A stretch of DNA of 32,829 nucleotides, from NCBI GenBank assembly GCA_030749235.1, contig JASMKM010000047.1, forward strand, positions 1-32,829. Direction: 5' to 3'. Shown in pieces: positions 18,755-25,718 of the stretch. Source of the DNA: Planctomycetota bacterium. Lineage in GTDB: Bacteria; Planctomycetota; UBA1135. How positions within the stretch are numbered: position 1 is the stretch's first letter; every line of letters begins with the position of its first letter. The notes beneath the pieces are model-generated. The model was not told where the DNA came from and searched no databases. It saw nothing but the letters and a program-made list of their open reading frames with translations. The translations under genes and the position numbers were made by a program.

Positions 18755-19614
18755 AAGCTCTCGTCCAGGCTAACGGCTTCGGGGACACGGATGTTCGACA
18801 GCAGTGGGGTGCGCGCCAAAGTGGCGTCGCCGGGGGCTGCCAAGGGGCGCAGTTGCGGCGGTGCGAACAGCACCACTGTGGAACCGAATTCGAAATAGCC
18901 GAGCTCGTCGCCAGCGGCCAACTTCGGTGGGGGATCAAAATGCCGGTGGGTGCGAACCCAAGGCGCTTGACCGAGGGTGTCGTCGAATCCGAAGCGCATA
19001 CCGCCGACATTCAATGCACCGACGAATAACATTGCGAAGCGCGTGCCGTCCTCGCTACGACAGTGCAGCAGGATGCGGCGGTTGGTGGTCAGGACCCGCA
19101 TCGAGCGACGCACCAAGCTAGGGTCCACTGGTTGCAGGTCGCCGGGCTCGACAATGGCTTCCAGCACTTCCATTGCACAAGGCGTGTGGTAGCGATGGTA
19201 ATCGCGCGGCGACAAGTAGATCTGCAGCGCTTGGTAGCCGAGCAGACCATCCAGATGGCCGCCTGGGATAAGCTCACGAGTGGAGTAGGGGGTGCCCTTG
19301 ATAACCCAACTGCCCTCCGCGCAGACCCGGTCAAGGGTGACCAATTGGCCATCAGCGGGCGAGAGCCAGGCATCTGCTTCCGACAGTGGCCGTGAATCAG
19401 CCGGCAGCGCGCGGGTGAAAAGGCTCAGGAAGGTTGGGTAGTCGATCAGGTCGCCCGGCACACTGGCGGCATCGATGCCTAGCCGCTTCGCCACAGTTGT
19501 CCACAATTTGCGCCGCATTCGCCTGGGAATACGCATCCGTGCCACCTTTCCCATGAGACGGGAGAGGCCAAGGCGCGGGAAACCGGGCAGCGTGAAGAGG
19601 TAACGTGCGTCCAT
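18751..19614 (-). CDS. psd: Phosphatidylserine decarboxylase
   Basis: Psd converts phosphatidylserine to phosphatidylethanolamine at the inner membrane using a self-made pyruvoyl cofactor. The protein has 287 residues. Asp88 (SPADGQ), His143 (YHRYHTP) and the self-cleavage site FGST (Gly244-Ser245) are the expected triad. The usual LGST reads FGST here. Cleavage before Ser245 would leave a short alpha chain of about 43 residues. The start is the ATG ending at 19614. An upstream frame to 19677 exists but crosses the promoter region shared with glmU. The gene heads an operon with a CMD-like protein and an LplT-like transporter, linked by ATGA overlaps. TACACT (19643-19638) may be its -10 box. 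Confidence 0.93.
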   Translation of the reverse strand: MDARYLFTLPGFPRLGLSRLMGKVARMRIPRRMRRKLWTTVAKRLGIDAASVPGDLIDYPTFLSLFTRALPADSRPLSEADAWLSPADGQLVTLDRVCAEGSWVIKGTPYSTRELIPGGHLDGLLGYQALQIYLSPRDYHRYHTPCAMEVLEAIVEPGDLQPVDPSLVRRSMRVLTTNRRILLHCRSEDGTRFAMLFVGALNVGGMRFGFDDTLGQAPWVRTHRHFDPPPKLAAGDELGYFEFGSTVVLFAPPQLRPLAAPGDATLARTPLLSNIRVPEAVSLDESL

Positions 19615-19661
19615 CACAGGAGAGCTGGCTGCTGCATAGTGTAGTGCCGAGGGGCAGTGTT

Positions 19662-19667
19662 TATACT
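19662..19667 (+). promoter_or_regulatory. -10 box of glmU
   Basis: TATACT matches the -10 consensus in five of six positions and ends 12 bases before the glmU ATG at 19680. No strong -35 is seen 16-18 bases upstream. The divergent psd promoter (possibly TACACT at 19643-19638) lies within the same 65-base gap. Confidence 0.45.
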
Positions 19668-19679
19668 TTGCCCACAACC

Positions 19680-20936
19680 ATGGTCGATCCCCCCCTCCAT
19701 GTCCTGATTCTCGCCGGCGGCGAGTCTACGCGTTTATGTACAGGGGGGCCGAAGGCGCTCCTCGATATCTGCGGTCGTCCACTGCTGGAGCATATCTTCG
19801 CGGCTACCGACGATCTGGCGCCAGCTTCACGCGTACTGGTGCTCGGCCCGCGCCACCGCGAGCCGATTGAAGCGTGGCTGGACAAGGCCGGCCATAGCGA
19901 TTGGCAAGTCGTCATCCAGGAGCTTGCGCGTGGCACTGGAGACGCCGTCGCCTGTGCGCTTGAGGTCCTCCCCGAGGAGGGGCGCCTGCTCGTGTTGTGT
20001 GGCGATACGCCATTGCTGAGTGGTTCCACCTTGAAGATGTTGGTCGAGCAGGGCGACGCCATGTTGACCGCGGTAGTGCCGAATCCCTTTGGCCTCGGTC
20101 GCATCGAACGCGATGCAAACGGCGCCTTACTCGGCATCGTTGAGCAGGCTGACGCCTCCGAGCAACAGCAACAGATCGACGAGATCAATTCCGGCGTTTT
20201 CGTGCTCGACATCGCGACCTTGCGCGCGGCACTGAAGAATGTCACAACTGATAACGCCCAAGGCGAAATCTATCTGACCGACGCCGCAGTTGAGGTCCTG
20301 AAGGCACGCACGGGTGCAACCGTTTGTCTTGAGGATGACTGGGAGCAGGTGCTCGGCGTGAACGACTTGCACGAGTTCTCGCATGTCAGCATGTTGATGC
20401 GCGAACAGAAGATGGGGGAGTACCTGTCGCAAGGCGTGATCATCGACGATCCCGCCACCACTTTCATCGAGTGCGATGTCGAGATTGGTCCCGGCACACG
20501 CATCATGCCCTTCTGCGTTTTGCGCCGTGGTGTCAAGGTCGGTAGTGGCTGCGAAGTGGGTCCATTCGCTCATTTGCGCCCCGGCACTGTCATGGAGGAC
20601 GGCGCCCAGGTCGGCGATTTTGTCGAGACCAAGAATGCCCACTTTGGCCCCGGCGCCAAGGCCAAGCACCTGTCCTATCTCGGCGATGCCGTCATCGGTG
20701 CGCGCGCCAACATCGGTTGTGGCACCATTACCGCCAACTACGACGGCAAAAACAAGCATCAGACCAGGATCGGTGCGCGCGCTTTCATCGGCTCCGGTGC
20801 GGTTTTGGTCGCCCCGGTCAACGTGGGCGACGACGCCACCGTCGGTGCCGGCGCCGTGGTCACTGCCAATCATGATGTCGAGGCAGGCGCCACCGTCGTC
20901 GGCGTTCCTGCCAAAGCCCTCCCTCCCAAGACCTGA
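19680..20936 (+). CDS. glmU: Bifunctional GlmU (GlcNAc-1-P uridylyltransferase / GlcN-1-P acetyltransferase)
   Basis: GlmU makes UDP-GlcNAc, the precursor of peptidoglycan and lipid A, in two steps. The 418-residue protein has both halves. The N-terminal nucleotidyltransferase domain (about 5-230) has a variant motif LAGGESTRL with Lys25 and CGDTPLL (108-113). The C-terminal left-handed beta-helix (about 250-410) carries many hexapeptide repeats. It keeps the acetyltransferase His330 in KHLSYLGDA and the NYDG motif (353-356). It is shorter than E. coli GlmU (456) and its first motif departs from the usual LAAGxGTRM, but the catalytic residues of both halves appear present. The start is the ATG at 19680. 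It is divergent from psd and 28 bases upstream of prs. Confidence 0.92.
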   Translation: MVDPPLHVLILAGGESTRLCTGGPKALLDICGRPLLEHIFAATDDLAPASRVLVLGPRHREPIEAWLDKAGHSDWQVVIQELARGTGDAVACALEVLPEEGRLLVLCGDTPLLSGSTLKMLVEQGDAMLTAVVPNPFGLGRIERDANGALLGIVEQADASEQQQQIDEINSGVFVLDIATLRAALKNVTTDNAQGEIYLTDAAVEVLKARTGATVCLEDDWEQVLGVNDLHEFSHVSMLMREQKMGEYLSQGVIIDDPATTFIECDVEIGPGTRIMPFCVLRRGVKVGSGCEVGPFAHLRPGTVMEDGAQVGDFVETKNAHFGPGAKAKHLSYLGDAVIGARANIGCGTITANYDGKNKHQTRIGARAFIGSGAVLVAPVNVGDDATVGAGAVVTANHDVEAGATVVGVPAKALPPKT

Positions 20937-20964
20937 TCTTTCATTTCCCGCCGCTTCTCGTCCC

Positions 20965-21924
20965 ATGAGCTACCAGGATTCCCGCCTCAAACTGATGTCC
21001 GGTTCTGCACACCCGGAACTCGCGACCGAAATCGCCAGTTACCTCGATGTTCCGATGTCGTCGGCCTCGGTCGGCCGTTTCCCCGACGGCGAAATCGACA
21101 TCAAGCTGCACGAAGACATCCGTGGTTCAGATGTGTTCGTGGTGCAGCCGACCGGCCCGCCGGTCAACGAGAACATCATCGAGTTGTTGCTGATGGTGGA
21201 TACACTGCGCCGCGCCTCGGCCGGCCGCATCACCGCAGTGATCCCATACTTCGGTTATGCCCGGAAGGACCGCAAGGACGAGGGCCGCGTACCGATCTCG
21301 GCCAAGGTAGTCGCCAACATGCTCGCTGGCTCAGGGGTGGACCGGGTTCTGACCATTGACCTGCACGCCCAGCAGATTCAGGGCTTCTTCGATATCCCGG
21401 TGGACCACCTGTGGGCCAGGGCGGCGCTCGAGGATGCCGTAAGCGATTTGAATCTCGAAGACTTGGTGGTCTGCTCGCCCGACGTCGGTGGCGTGAAATT
21501 GGCCCGCGCATGGGCGAAATCCCTGCATGTGCCATTGGCCATCGTCGATAAGCGCCGCACCAGCGGCAGCACGGTTGTTATGGAGAATGTCATCGGCGAT
21601 ATTGAAGGCTGCAACGTGCTCCTTTCCGACGACATGATCTCGACGGCAGGCACGATTACCGAGGCATCGCGTATTCTGAAGGAAAAGGGGGCTAAACGGG
21701 TAATTATCGCCGCGACCCACGCGGTGTTGTGCGGGCCGGCCGTAGAAAGGTTGCAGAATTCTGCCGCCGAAAAGGTACTGGTTTCCAATACAATGGCCCT
21801 CCGCGGTGCGCTGCCCGACAACCTTGAAGTGGTTTCGGTGGCACCGCTGTTGGCCCGCGCGATTACTCGGATTCACCGAGAAGAGTCGGTCAGCGCCCTC
21901 TTCGAAGACGAAAAAATCACCTGA
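20965..21924 (+). CDS. prs: Ribose-phosphate pyrophosphokinase
   Basis: Prs makes PRPP from ribose 5-phosphate and ATP for nucleotide, His and Trp synthesis. The 319-residue protein matches the usual length (about 315). It has FPDGE (39-43), PYFGYARKDRK (94-104), the catalytic DLHAQQIQGFF segment (132-142) and the PRPP loop DDMISTAGT (222-230). The KRR motif at 196-198 belongs to the flexible catalytic loop. The true start is the ATG at 20965; the same frame is open further upstream only because it overlaps glmU. glmU-prs is a common gene pair in bacteria. There is no Shine-Dalgarno sequence in the 28-base gap after glmU. Confidence 0.96.
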   Translation: MSYQDSRLKLMSGSAHPELATEIASYLDVPMSSASVGRFPDGEIDIKLHEDIRGSDVFVVQPTGPPVNENIIELLLMVDTLRRASAGRITAVIPYFGYARKDRKDEGRVPISAKVVANMLAGSGVDRVLTIDLHAQQIQGFFDIPVDHLWARAALEDAVSDLNLEDLVVCSPDVGGVKLARAWAKSLHVPLAIVDKRRTSGSTVVMENVIGDIEGCNVLLSDDMISTAGTITEASRILKEKGAKRVIIAATHAVLCGPAVERLQNSAAEKVLVSNTMALRGALPDNLEVVSVAPLLARAITRIHREESVSALFEDEKIT

Positions 21925-21947
21925 GCGTGCTCAGGAACGTAGAAGCA

Positions 21948-22304
21948 ATGGACACCTTTTCCCTTAAGACCGAATCCCGTACCGAGTTTGGCGGCCGTGA
22001 GGCTGCTGCCCTGCGAGGCACCGGTCGTTACCCAGCAACCCTCGTCGGTGAGGCTAAGCCCACCGTGCAGTTCAGCGTCAGTGCCGAAGAATTCGATGCT
22101 GCTGTGCGTTCTACTGCCCGTAGTTTCGAGCTCGGCCTCGATTCTGGCGTAGAGAAGGCAGCCATCCAGGATGTTCAGTGGGATCGCCTTGGAGACAAAA
22201 TTCTCCAAATCGATTTCGTCCGCGACACCGATGGCGAGCGCGCCATCGCCCGTGCCGTCAAATTCGGCGACCAGGGTTTCGGTGACGAGGAGCAACAAGA
22301 GTAG
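21948..22304 (+). CDS. rplY: Ribosomal protein bL25 (short form)
   Basis: bL25 binds 5S rRNA in the large subunit. This is a 118-residue form, between the 94-residue E. coli protein and the long CTC form. The N-terminal domain fits: TESRTEFGGREAAALR followed by GRYPATLVG is the typical start. The end is short and acidic. The ATG at 21948 is preceded by a weak AGGA 11 bases upstream. It lies 23 bases after prs and before pth, a conserved prs-rplY-pth order. An imperfect GGAGCA (22289-22294) and TGCTCC (22313-22318) inverted repeat spans its stop codon, without a T run. Confidence 0.88.
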   Translation: MDTFSLKTESRTEFGGREAAALRGTGRYPATLVGEAKPTVQFSVSAEEFDAAVRSTARSFELGLDSGVEKAAIQDVQWDRLGDKILQIDFVRDTDGERAIARAVKFGDQGFGDEEQQE

Positions 22305-22323
22305 GCCTAGGCTGCTCCCATGA

Positions 22324-22352
22324 TTGCTGGTTTTCGGCCGCAAGACTATGAT
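22324..22352 (+). promoter_or_regulatory. Sigma70-like promoter of pth
   Basis: TTGCTG (22324-22329), a 17-base spacer and TATGAT (22347-22352) make the best -35/-10 pair in the window. Transcription would begin near 22359, which excludes the upstream ATG at 22348 and the TTG at 22325. This supports the ATG at 22369 as the pth start. Confidence 0.6.
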
Positions 22353-22368
22353 TCCCGCAATCGATGGC

Positions 22369-22971
22369 ATGGAGACCCCGGAACAGGGGTGGCGCCTCGT
22401 AATCGGCTTGGGCAACCCAGGCGCGGATTACGAAGCGACTCGGCATAACGTCGGCTTCGATGCCTTGGATCTTTGTGCAAACCGTTTCGGTCTCCCGTGG
22501 CAACGCGAACAAAACGCATTGGTTGTGGAGATTCCCGAACACCAATGCACCTTGGTCAAGCCGCAGACATACATGAACCGTAGCGGCGTCGCGTTGCGCC
22601 AGACCTGGCTCCACTACGAGCTTGAAGAGGCCACGCAGATCTTTGTAATCACCGACGACTTCCACTTGCCACTCGGCGGCCTGCGCATCCGGGCCAATGG
22701 CTCCACTGGTGGGCATAACGGCTTGGCCTCGATTGAGGATCAGCTTGGCTGTCAGGATTATCCGCGCCTTCGAATCGGCGTCGGCGATCCCGGCTGCAAC
22801 TCTGTGGATTTCGTACTCGACACTTTCTCCGCAGCTGAGAAGAGCGTCATCGAGGAGACTCTGATGACCTCATCCTGGGCCGTGGAGGACTGGGTCAAGG
22901 GAGTTCCCGTCGAGGAACTTCAGACCCGATACAACCGCCGCAAGCCGCAGGCGGGTTCCACTGAGGAATGA
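22369..22971 (+). CDS. pth: Peptidyl-tRNA hydrolase
   Basis: Pth frees tRNA from stalled peptidyl-tRNA in the cytosol. The 200-residue protein has GLGNPG (13-18), TRHNVG with catalytic His26 (24-29), the TYMNRSG motif, the DDFHLPLG motif and the GSTGGHNGL motif. I use the ATG at 22369 because it lies downstream of a clear promoter and places GLGNPG at the usual distance from the N terminus. An ATG at 22348 would add seven residues. It comes after rplY and 36 bases before rpsF, so it is likely to feed the ribosomal operon. Confidence 0.94.
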   Translation: METPEQGWRLVIGLGNPGADYEATRHNVGFDALDLCANRFGLPWQREQNALVVEIPEHQCTLVKPQTYMNRSGVALRQTWLHYELEEATQIFVITDDFHLPLGGLRIRANGSTGGHNGLASIEDQLGCQDYPRLRIGVGDPGCNSVDFVLDTFSAAEKSVIEETLMTSSWAVEDWVKGVPVEELQTRYNRRKPQAGSTEE

Positions 22972-22985
22972 CCTTCAGGGACTAA

Positions 22986-22998
22986 CCGGTAGGACCGG
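22986..22998 (+). promoter_or_regulatory. Small hairpin in the rpsF leader
   Basis: CCGGT, AGG, ACCGG forms a perfect 5-bp stem 9 bases upstream of the rpsF ATG, with an AGGA sequence partly in its loop. Many bacteria have an S6:S18-binding element in this position, with a CCG motif at a bulge. This hairpin is short and does not clearly match it, so it is only a candidate autoregulatory site. Confidence 0.3.
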
Positions 22999-23007
22999 AA
23001 TGGCAAA

Positions 23008-23583
23008 ATGACTGAACACAAACACATCTACCAAGCGATGTTCCTGCTCGACAACGAGGAGGTTCGCAAGGGATTCAACGCGTCACGCGATTGGGTCAAA
23101 ACTACTCTCGAGAAATACGGGATCGACGTCAAGGTGCTGCGCCTCTGGGGCGAGCGTCAACTGGCGTACCCGATTGGCGGTCGCAAGCGCGCGACCTACC
23201 TTCTTGGTTGGCTGGAGGCTTCTGGCGATGCCGTCAACGAGGTGAAGCGCGAGCTTTACCTGTTGGGGCCGGTATTCCGTTGCCTATTCCTGCAGGAAGA
23301 CTCGATTCCCGAGGAAGAACTCGCCACCGGCATCCAGGAGATTGCTGATTCCGAGGTCATCATCCCTGAGGAGGTCGAGGAGGTCGAGGAGGTCGAGGAG
23401 CCTTACGAGGAGCCTTACGAGGAGCCCGAAGAGGAGCAGCGCGCCACCGAGGAACCCGCGGAGGGCGAGAAGTCCGAAGAGGGCGAAAAGGCCGAGGGCG
23501 ACAAGCCAGAAGAGAAATCCGAGAAGCCAGTAGCTGATGCCGCCGGCGACAACTCCGAGGAGGTGAAGAAAGATGGCAACTAA
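23008..23583 (+). CDS. rpsF: Ribosomal protein bS6 with long acidic tail
   Basis: bS6 pairs with bS18 on the small-subunit platform. Residues 1-100 form the normal S6 domain, including WGERQLAYPIGGRKRATY (47-64) and the PVFRCLFLQED end (88-98). Residues about 101-191 are an added Glu-rich tail with VEE and PYEE repeats, roughly doubling the usual length of about 100. The tail resembles no enzyme motif and is probably disordered. The gene overlaps rpsR by 11 bases, and the rpsR ribosome-binding site lies within its last codons. Confidence 0.94.
   Translation: MTEHKHIYQAMFLLDNEEVRKGFNASRDWVKTTLEKYGIDVKVLRLWGERQLAYPIGGRKRATYLLGWLEASGDAVNEVKRELYLLGPVFRCLFLQEDSIPEEELATGIQEIADSEVIIPEEVEEVEEVEEPYEEPYEEPEEEQRATEEPAEGEKSEEGEKAEGDKPEEKSEKPVADAAGDNSEEVKKDGN
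23371..23433 (+). repeat. In-frame tandem repeats in rpsF tail
   Basis: GAGGTCGAG is repeated three times (23371-23397). It is followed by two identical copies of GAGCCTTACGAG (23398-23421) and a diverged third copy (23422-23433). They encode VEE and PYEE units. The near-identical DNA copies suggest recent slippage or duplication. Confidence 0.8.
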
Positions 23584-23755
23584 GAACAGCCGCACTTTCG
23601 ATTTCAAGGACATCGAGAGTCTTGAGGTCTTCATGACTTCGCATGGCAAGATTCATCCTGCCAAGCGCACTGGCTTGCGTGCTCGTGAGCAGCGTCGTCT
23701 CAAGCGTGCAATCAAGTACGCCCGTTTCCTGGCCCTCATCCCATTCACGTCATGA
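23573..23755 (+). CDS. rpsR: Ribosomal protein bS18 (short)
   Basis: bS18 binds bS6 and 16S rRNA. The 60-residue protein is shorter than the typical 70-75, lacking part of the N-terminal extension. It retains the core DIESLEVFMTSHGKIHP, the KRTGLRAREQRRLKRAIKYA segment and the final ARFLALIPF. A strong GGAGG (23559-23563) precedes the ATG by 9 bases. The gene overlaps rpsF by 11 bases and its stop overlaps the rplI ATG as ATGA, so the three are translationally coupled. Confidence 0.94.
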   Translation: MATKNSRTFDFKDIESLEVFMTSHGKIHPAKRTGLRAREQRRLKRAIKYARFLALIPFTS

Positions 23756-24291
23756 GCAGCGTCAAAACCAAACTGATCTTGCGTGTCGACCACCCAGTGC
23801 TCGGCCACACCGGCGACGTCATTGAGGTTGCTTCAGGCTACGCGCGTAACCACTTGGTCCCGCTAGGCCTGGCTTACGACTACAGCGCTGATGCCGTGCG
23901 TCGTATTGAGAAGAAAAAGCAAGAAGCTGAGCTGCACCGTGCCGCCATGTTGAAGGATATGGAAGCACTCGCCAAGCGACTTGAGTCGGTTCAACTGACC
24001 TTCGTCGAGCGCGTCTCGGAATCTGGCCACCTGTATGGTGCAGTGACCGCCAAGCGCATCTCCGACGCCATCGAAGAGCATGGCCTCACGGTTCCTGAAG
24101 CGCATGTCCGTCTTGCCGAGCCAATCCGTCTGGTCGGTGAGTTCGAGGTGCCAATCCATGTCCATTCCGAGATCAACGCTTCGGTGAAGGTCTGGGTTCT
24201 GGCCCAGGAGGAGGAGCCTAAGGCGGAAGCCGAAGACGTCGATTCTGAAGAAACCGCCGAGACCGACGCCGAGGCTTCGGTCGAGGGCTAA
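23752..24291 (+). CDS. rplI: Ribosomal protein bL9 with acidic tail
   Basis: bL9 is a two-domain large-subunit protein. Residues 1-50 hold the N-terminal domain with the signature VIEVASGYARNHLVPLGLA (23-41). A connecting helix follows to about 75, and then the C-terminal domain to about 152. The last 27 residues are a Glu/Asp/Ala-rich extension, making 179 residues against about 150 in E. coli. The start overlaps the rpsR stop as ATGA. It is the last gene of the rpsF operon and is followed by a strong hairpin. Confidence 0.94.
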   Translation: MSSVKTKLILRVDHPVLGHTGDVIEVASGYARNHLVPLGLAYDYSADAVRRIEKKKQEAELHRAAMLKDMEALAKRLESVQLTFVERVSESGHLYGAVTAKRISDAIEEHGLTVPEAHVRLAEPIRLVGEFEVPIHVHSEINASVKVWVLAQEEEPKAEAEDVDSEETAETDAEASVEG

Positions 24292-24303
24292 AAACTCTGG
24301 TTT

Positions 24304-24340
24304 GCAGGTGATTCAGCGCATTAATTGCTGAATCGCCTGC
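24304..24340 (+). terminator. Hairpin terminator after rplI
   Basis: GCAGGTGATTCAGC (24304-24317) and GCTGAATCGCCTGC (24327-24340) form a 14-bp stem with one G-U wobble and a 9-base loop. It lies 12 bases after the rplI stop. Only a short GCTTGT follows, not a long T run. The right arm overlaps the likely dnaB -35 element. Confidence 0.7.
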
Positions 24341-24351
24341 GCTTGTATCCT
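24325..24351 (+). promoter_or_regulatory. Promoter of dnaB
   Basis: TTGCTG (24325-24330), a 15-base spacer and TATCCT (24346-24351) precede the dnaB ATG at 24360 by 8 bases. The same TTGCTG hexamer is used at pth. The spacer is short, but the -10 position fits the leaderless pattern seen elsewhere. The promoter lies over the rplI terminator. Confidence 0.45.
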
Positions 24352-24359
24352 GGCAGTCC

Positions 24360-25718
24360 ATGTCTGCTTCCGGCATCCCCGAGAAACTGCCCTATGACCT
24401 CGACACTGAGAAATGTGTCTTGGGCAGTGTGCTACGCGACCCCCGTTGCTTCCCAGAAGTAGATGGGGTCGTCAGTGCAGATGATTTCTATGTGCCGCGC
24501 CACCGTGAGATTTACCTGCTCATGGAGGGCTTGGAACGCCGCAACCCTGGTCACTGTGATGCGGTGTCGGTCGCTCACGAGCAGGAACGCCTGAACCAAA
24601 CCGAGGCGCTCGGAGGTCCGGGCTACCTGAAAGAGTTGATGACCACGGTGCCATCGATCGCCTTTCTTGAAAATCACATCCGTATCGTGCGCGATTTGGC
24701 ATTGCGCCGCGGCTTGATCTCGGCTGCCGACACCATCCAGCGCAGCGTCTACGACGATAGCGTCGACGACGTCAACGTGCTGGTCTCCGATGCCGAGAAG
24801 ACCGTCTTTCAGGTGGGGGACCGTCTGGTTGGCAAGGACATGATCAGCGCCCGCGAGCTGGTCGATCGCAACCTCGAAATGTTGCTCAATGCTGACGGCT
24901 CGCCACAGGGCTTGCAGACCGGCTACATGGATTTGGATGAGAAGCAAGGCTTCCGCGCTGGCGACTTGATCGTGTTGGCCGCACGTCCCGGCATGGGTAA
25001 AACTGCCTTCGCGTTGAATATCCTCGAACGTGTCGCGGTCAAGGAGAAGAAGTCGGTGCTGATGTTCTCCCTCGAGATGCCTGGCGACCAGTTGATGACC
25101 CGACTGCTGTCCTCCCACGCCCGCATCTCGCACCACAATCTGCGACAGGGCAAGTTGACCCAAGAGGATCGTCGTCGCCTGACCCATGCCGGTGGAGCAT
25201 TACGCAACGCTCGCGTCTTCGTCGATGACAGTTCGCAACCTAGCTTGGCGCAAATCCGCGCCAAAGCGCGCAGGCTCAAGCGAGATGGGGCCTTGGACCT
25301 CGTCATTATTGACTACCTGCAGCTGTTGGGCGCAAAGGCGGAAAGTCGCCAGAACGAGATCTCGCTTATCTCGAGGACGCTGAAGTCAATTGCCAGGGAC
25401 ATGAAGGTCCCGGTATTGGCCTTGGCGCAACTTAACCGTAAGGCCGAGGAGCGTTCGGACCACAAGCCTATGCTCTCCGACCTGCGTGAATCCGGCGCGA
25501 TTGAGCAGGATGCGGACATGGTCATGCTGCTGATGCGTGAGGATTATTACGAAGAGACTGAAGACAATCGTGATAAGGCGAATGTCTCGATCGCCAAGAA
25601 CCGGCATGGTGCCACCGGCGATTTCCCATTGCGCTTCACCAAGAAGTACATGCGATTCGAGAACTACATCCAGGAGTCCGCCGGCATGTCCATGCCATCG
25701 GCCCCTGCGTTTGATTGA
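24360..25718 (+). CDS. dnaB: Replicative DNA helicase DnaB
   Basis: DnaB is the hexameric helicase that unwinds DNA at the replication fork. The 452-residue protein has the N-terminal DnaB domain (about 11-115), a linker and the RecA-like C-terminal domain (about 183-445). Walker A is ARPGMGKT (208-215), and the Walker B strand ends in LVIIDYLQLL. The motif LSDLRESGAIEQDADMVM and the final KNRHGATGDF are family hallmarks. No intein is present. The ATG at 24360 is preceded by TATCCT, with no Shine-Dalgarno sequence. Its stop shares a base with the bamA start (TGATG). Confidence 0.96.
   Translation: MSASGIPEKLPYDLDTEKCVLGSVLRDPRCFPEVDGVVSADDFYVPRHREIYLLMEGLERRNPGHCDAVSVAHEQERLNQTEALGGPGYLKELMTTVPSIAFLENHIRIVRDLALRRGLISAADTIQRSVYDDSVDDVNVLVSDAEKTVFQVGDRLVGKDMISARELVDRNLEMLLNADGSPQGLQTGYMDLDEKQGFRAGDLIVLAARPGMGKTAFALNILERVAVKEKKSVLMFSLEMPGDQLMTRLLSSHARISHHNLRQGKLTQEDRRRLTHAGGALRNARVFVDDSSQPSLAQIRAKARRLKRDGALDLVIIDYLQLLGAKAESRQNEISLISRTLKSIARDMKVPVLALAQLNRKAEERSDHKPMLSDLRESGAIEQDADMVMLLMREDYYEETEDNRDKANVSIAKNRHGATGDFPLRFTKKYMRFENYIQESAGMSMPSAPAFD

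Noticed and set aside
20127-20966. 279-codon minus-strand frame opposite glmU
   Set aside because: Its Gly/Asp-rich repetitive translation is the mirror of the hexapeptide repeats in GlmU.
23371-23433. Short tandem repeats considered as a CRISPR-like array
   Set aside because: The units are 9 and 12 bases, directly adjacent without spacers, and in frame with rpsF.
23284-23656. Minus-strand frames with Leu- or Arg/Pro-rich repeats opposite the rpsF tail
   Set aside because: They are the complement of the Glu-rich tandem repeats and not separate genes.
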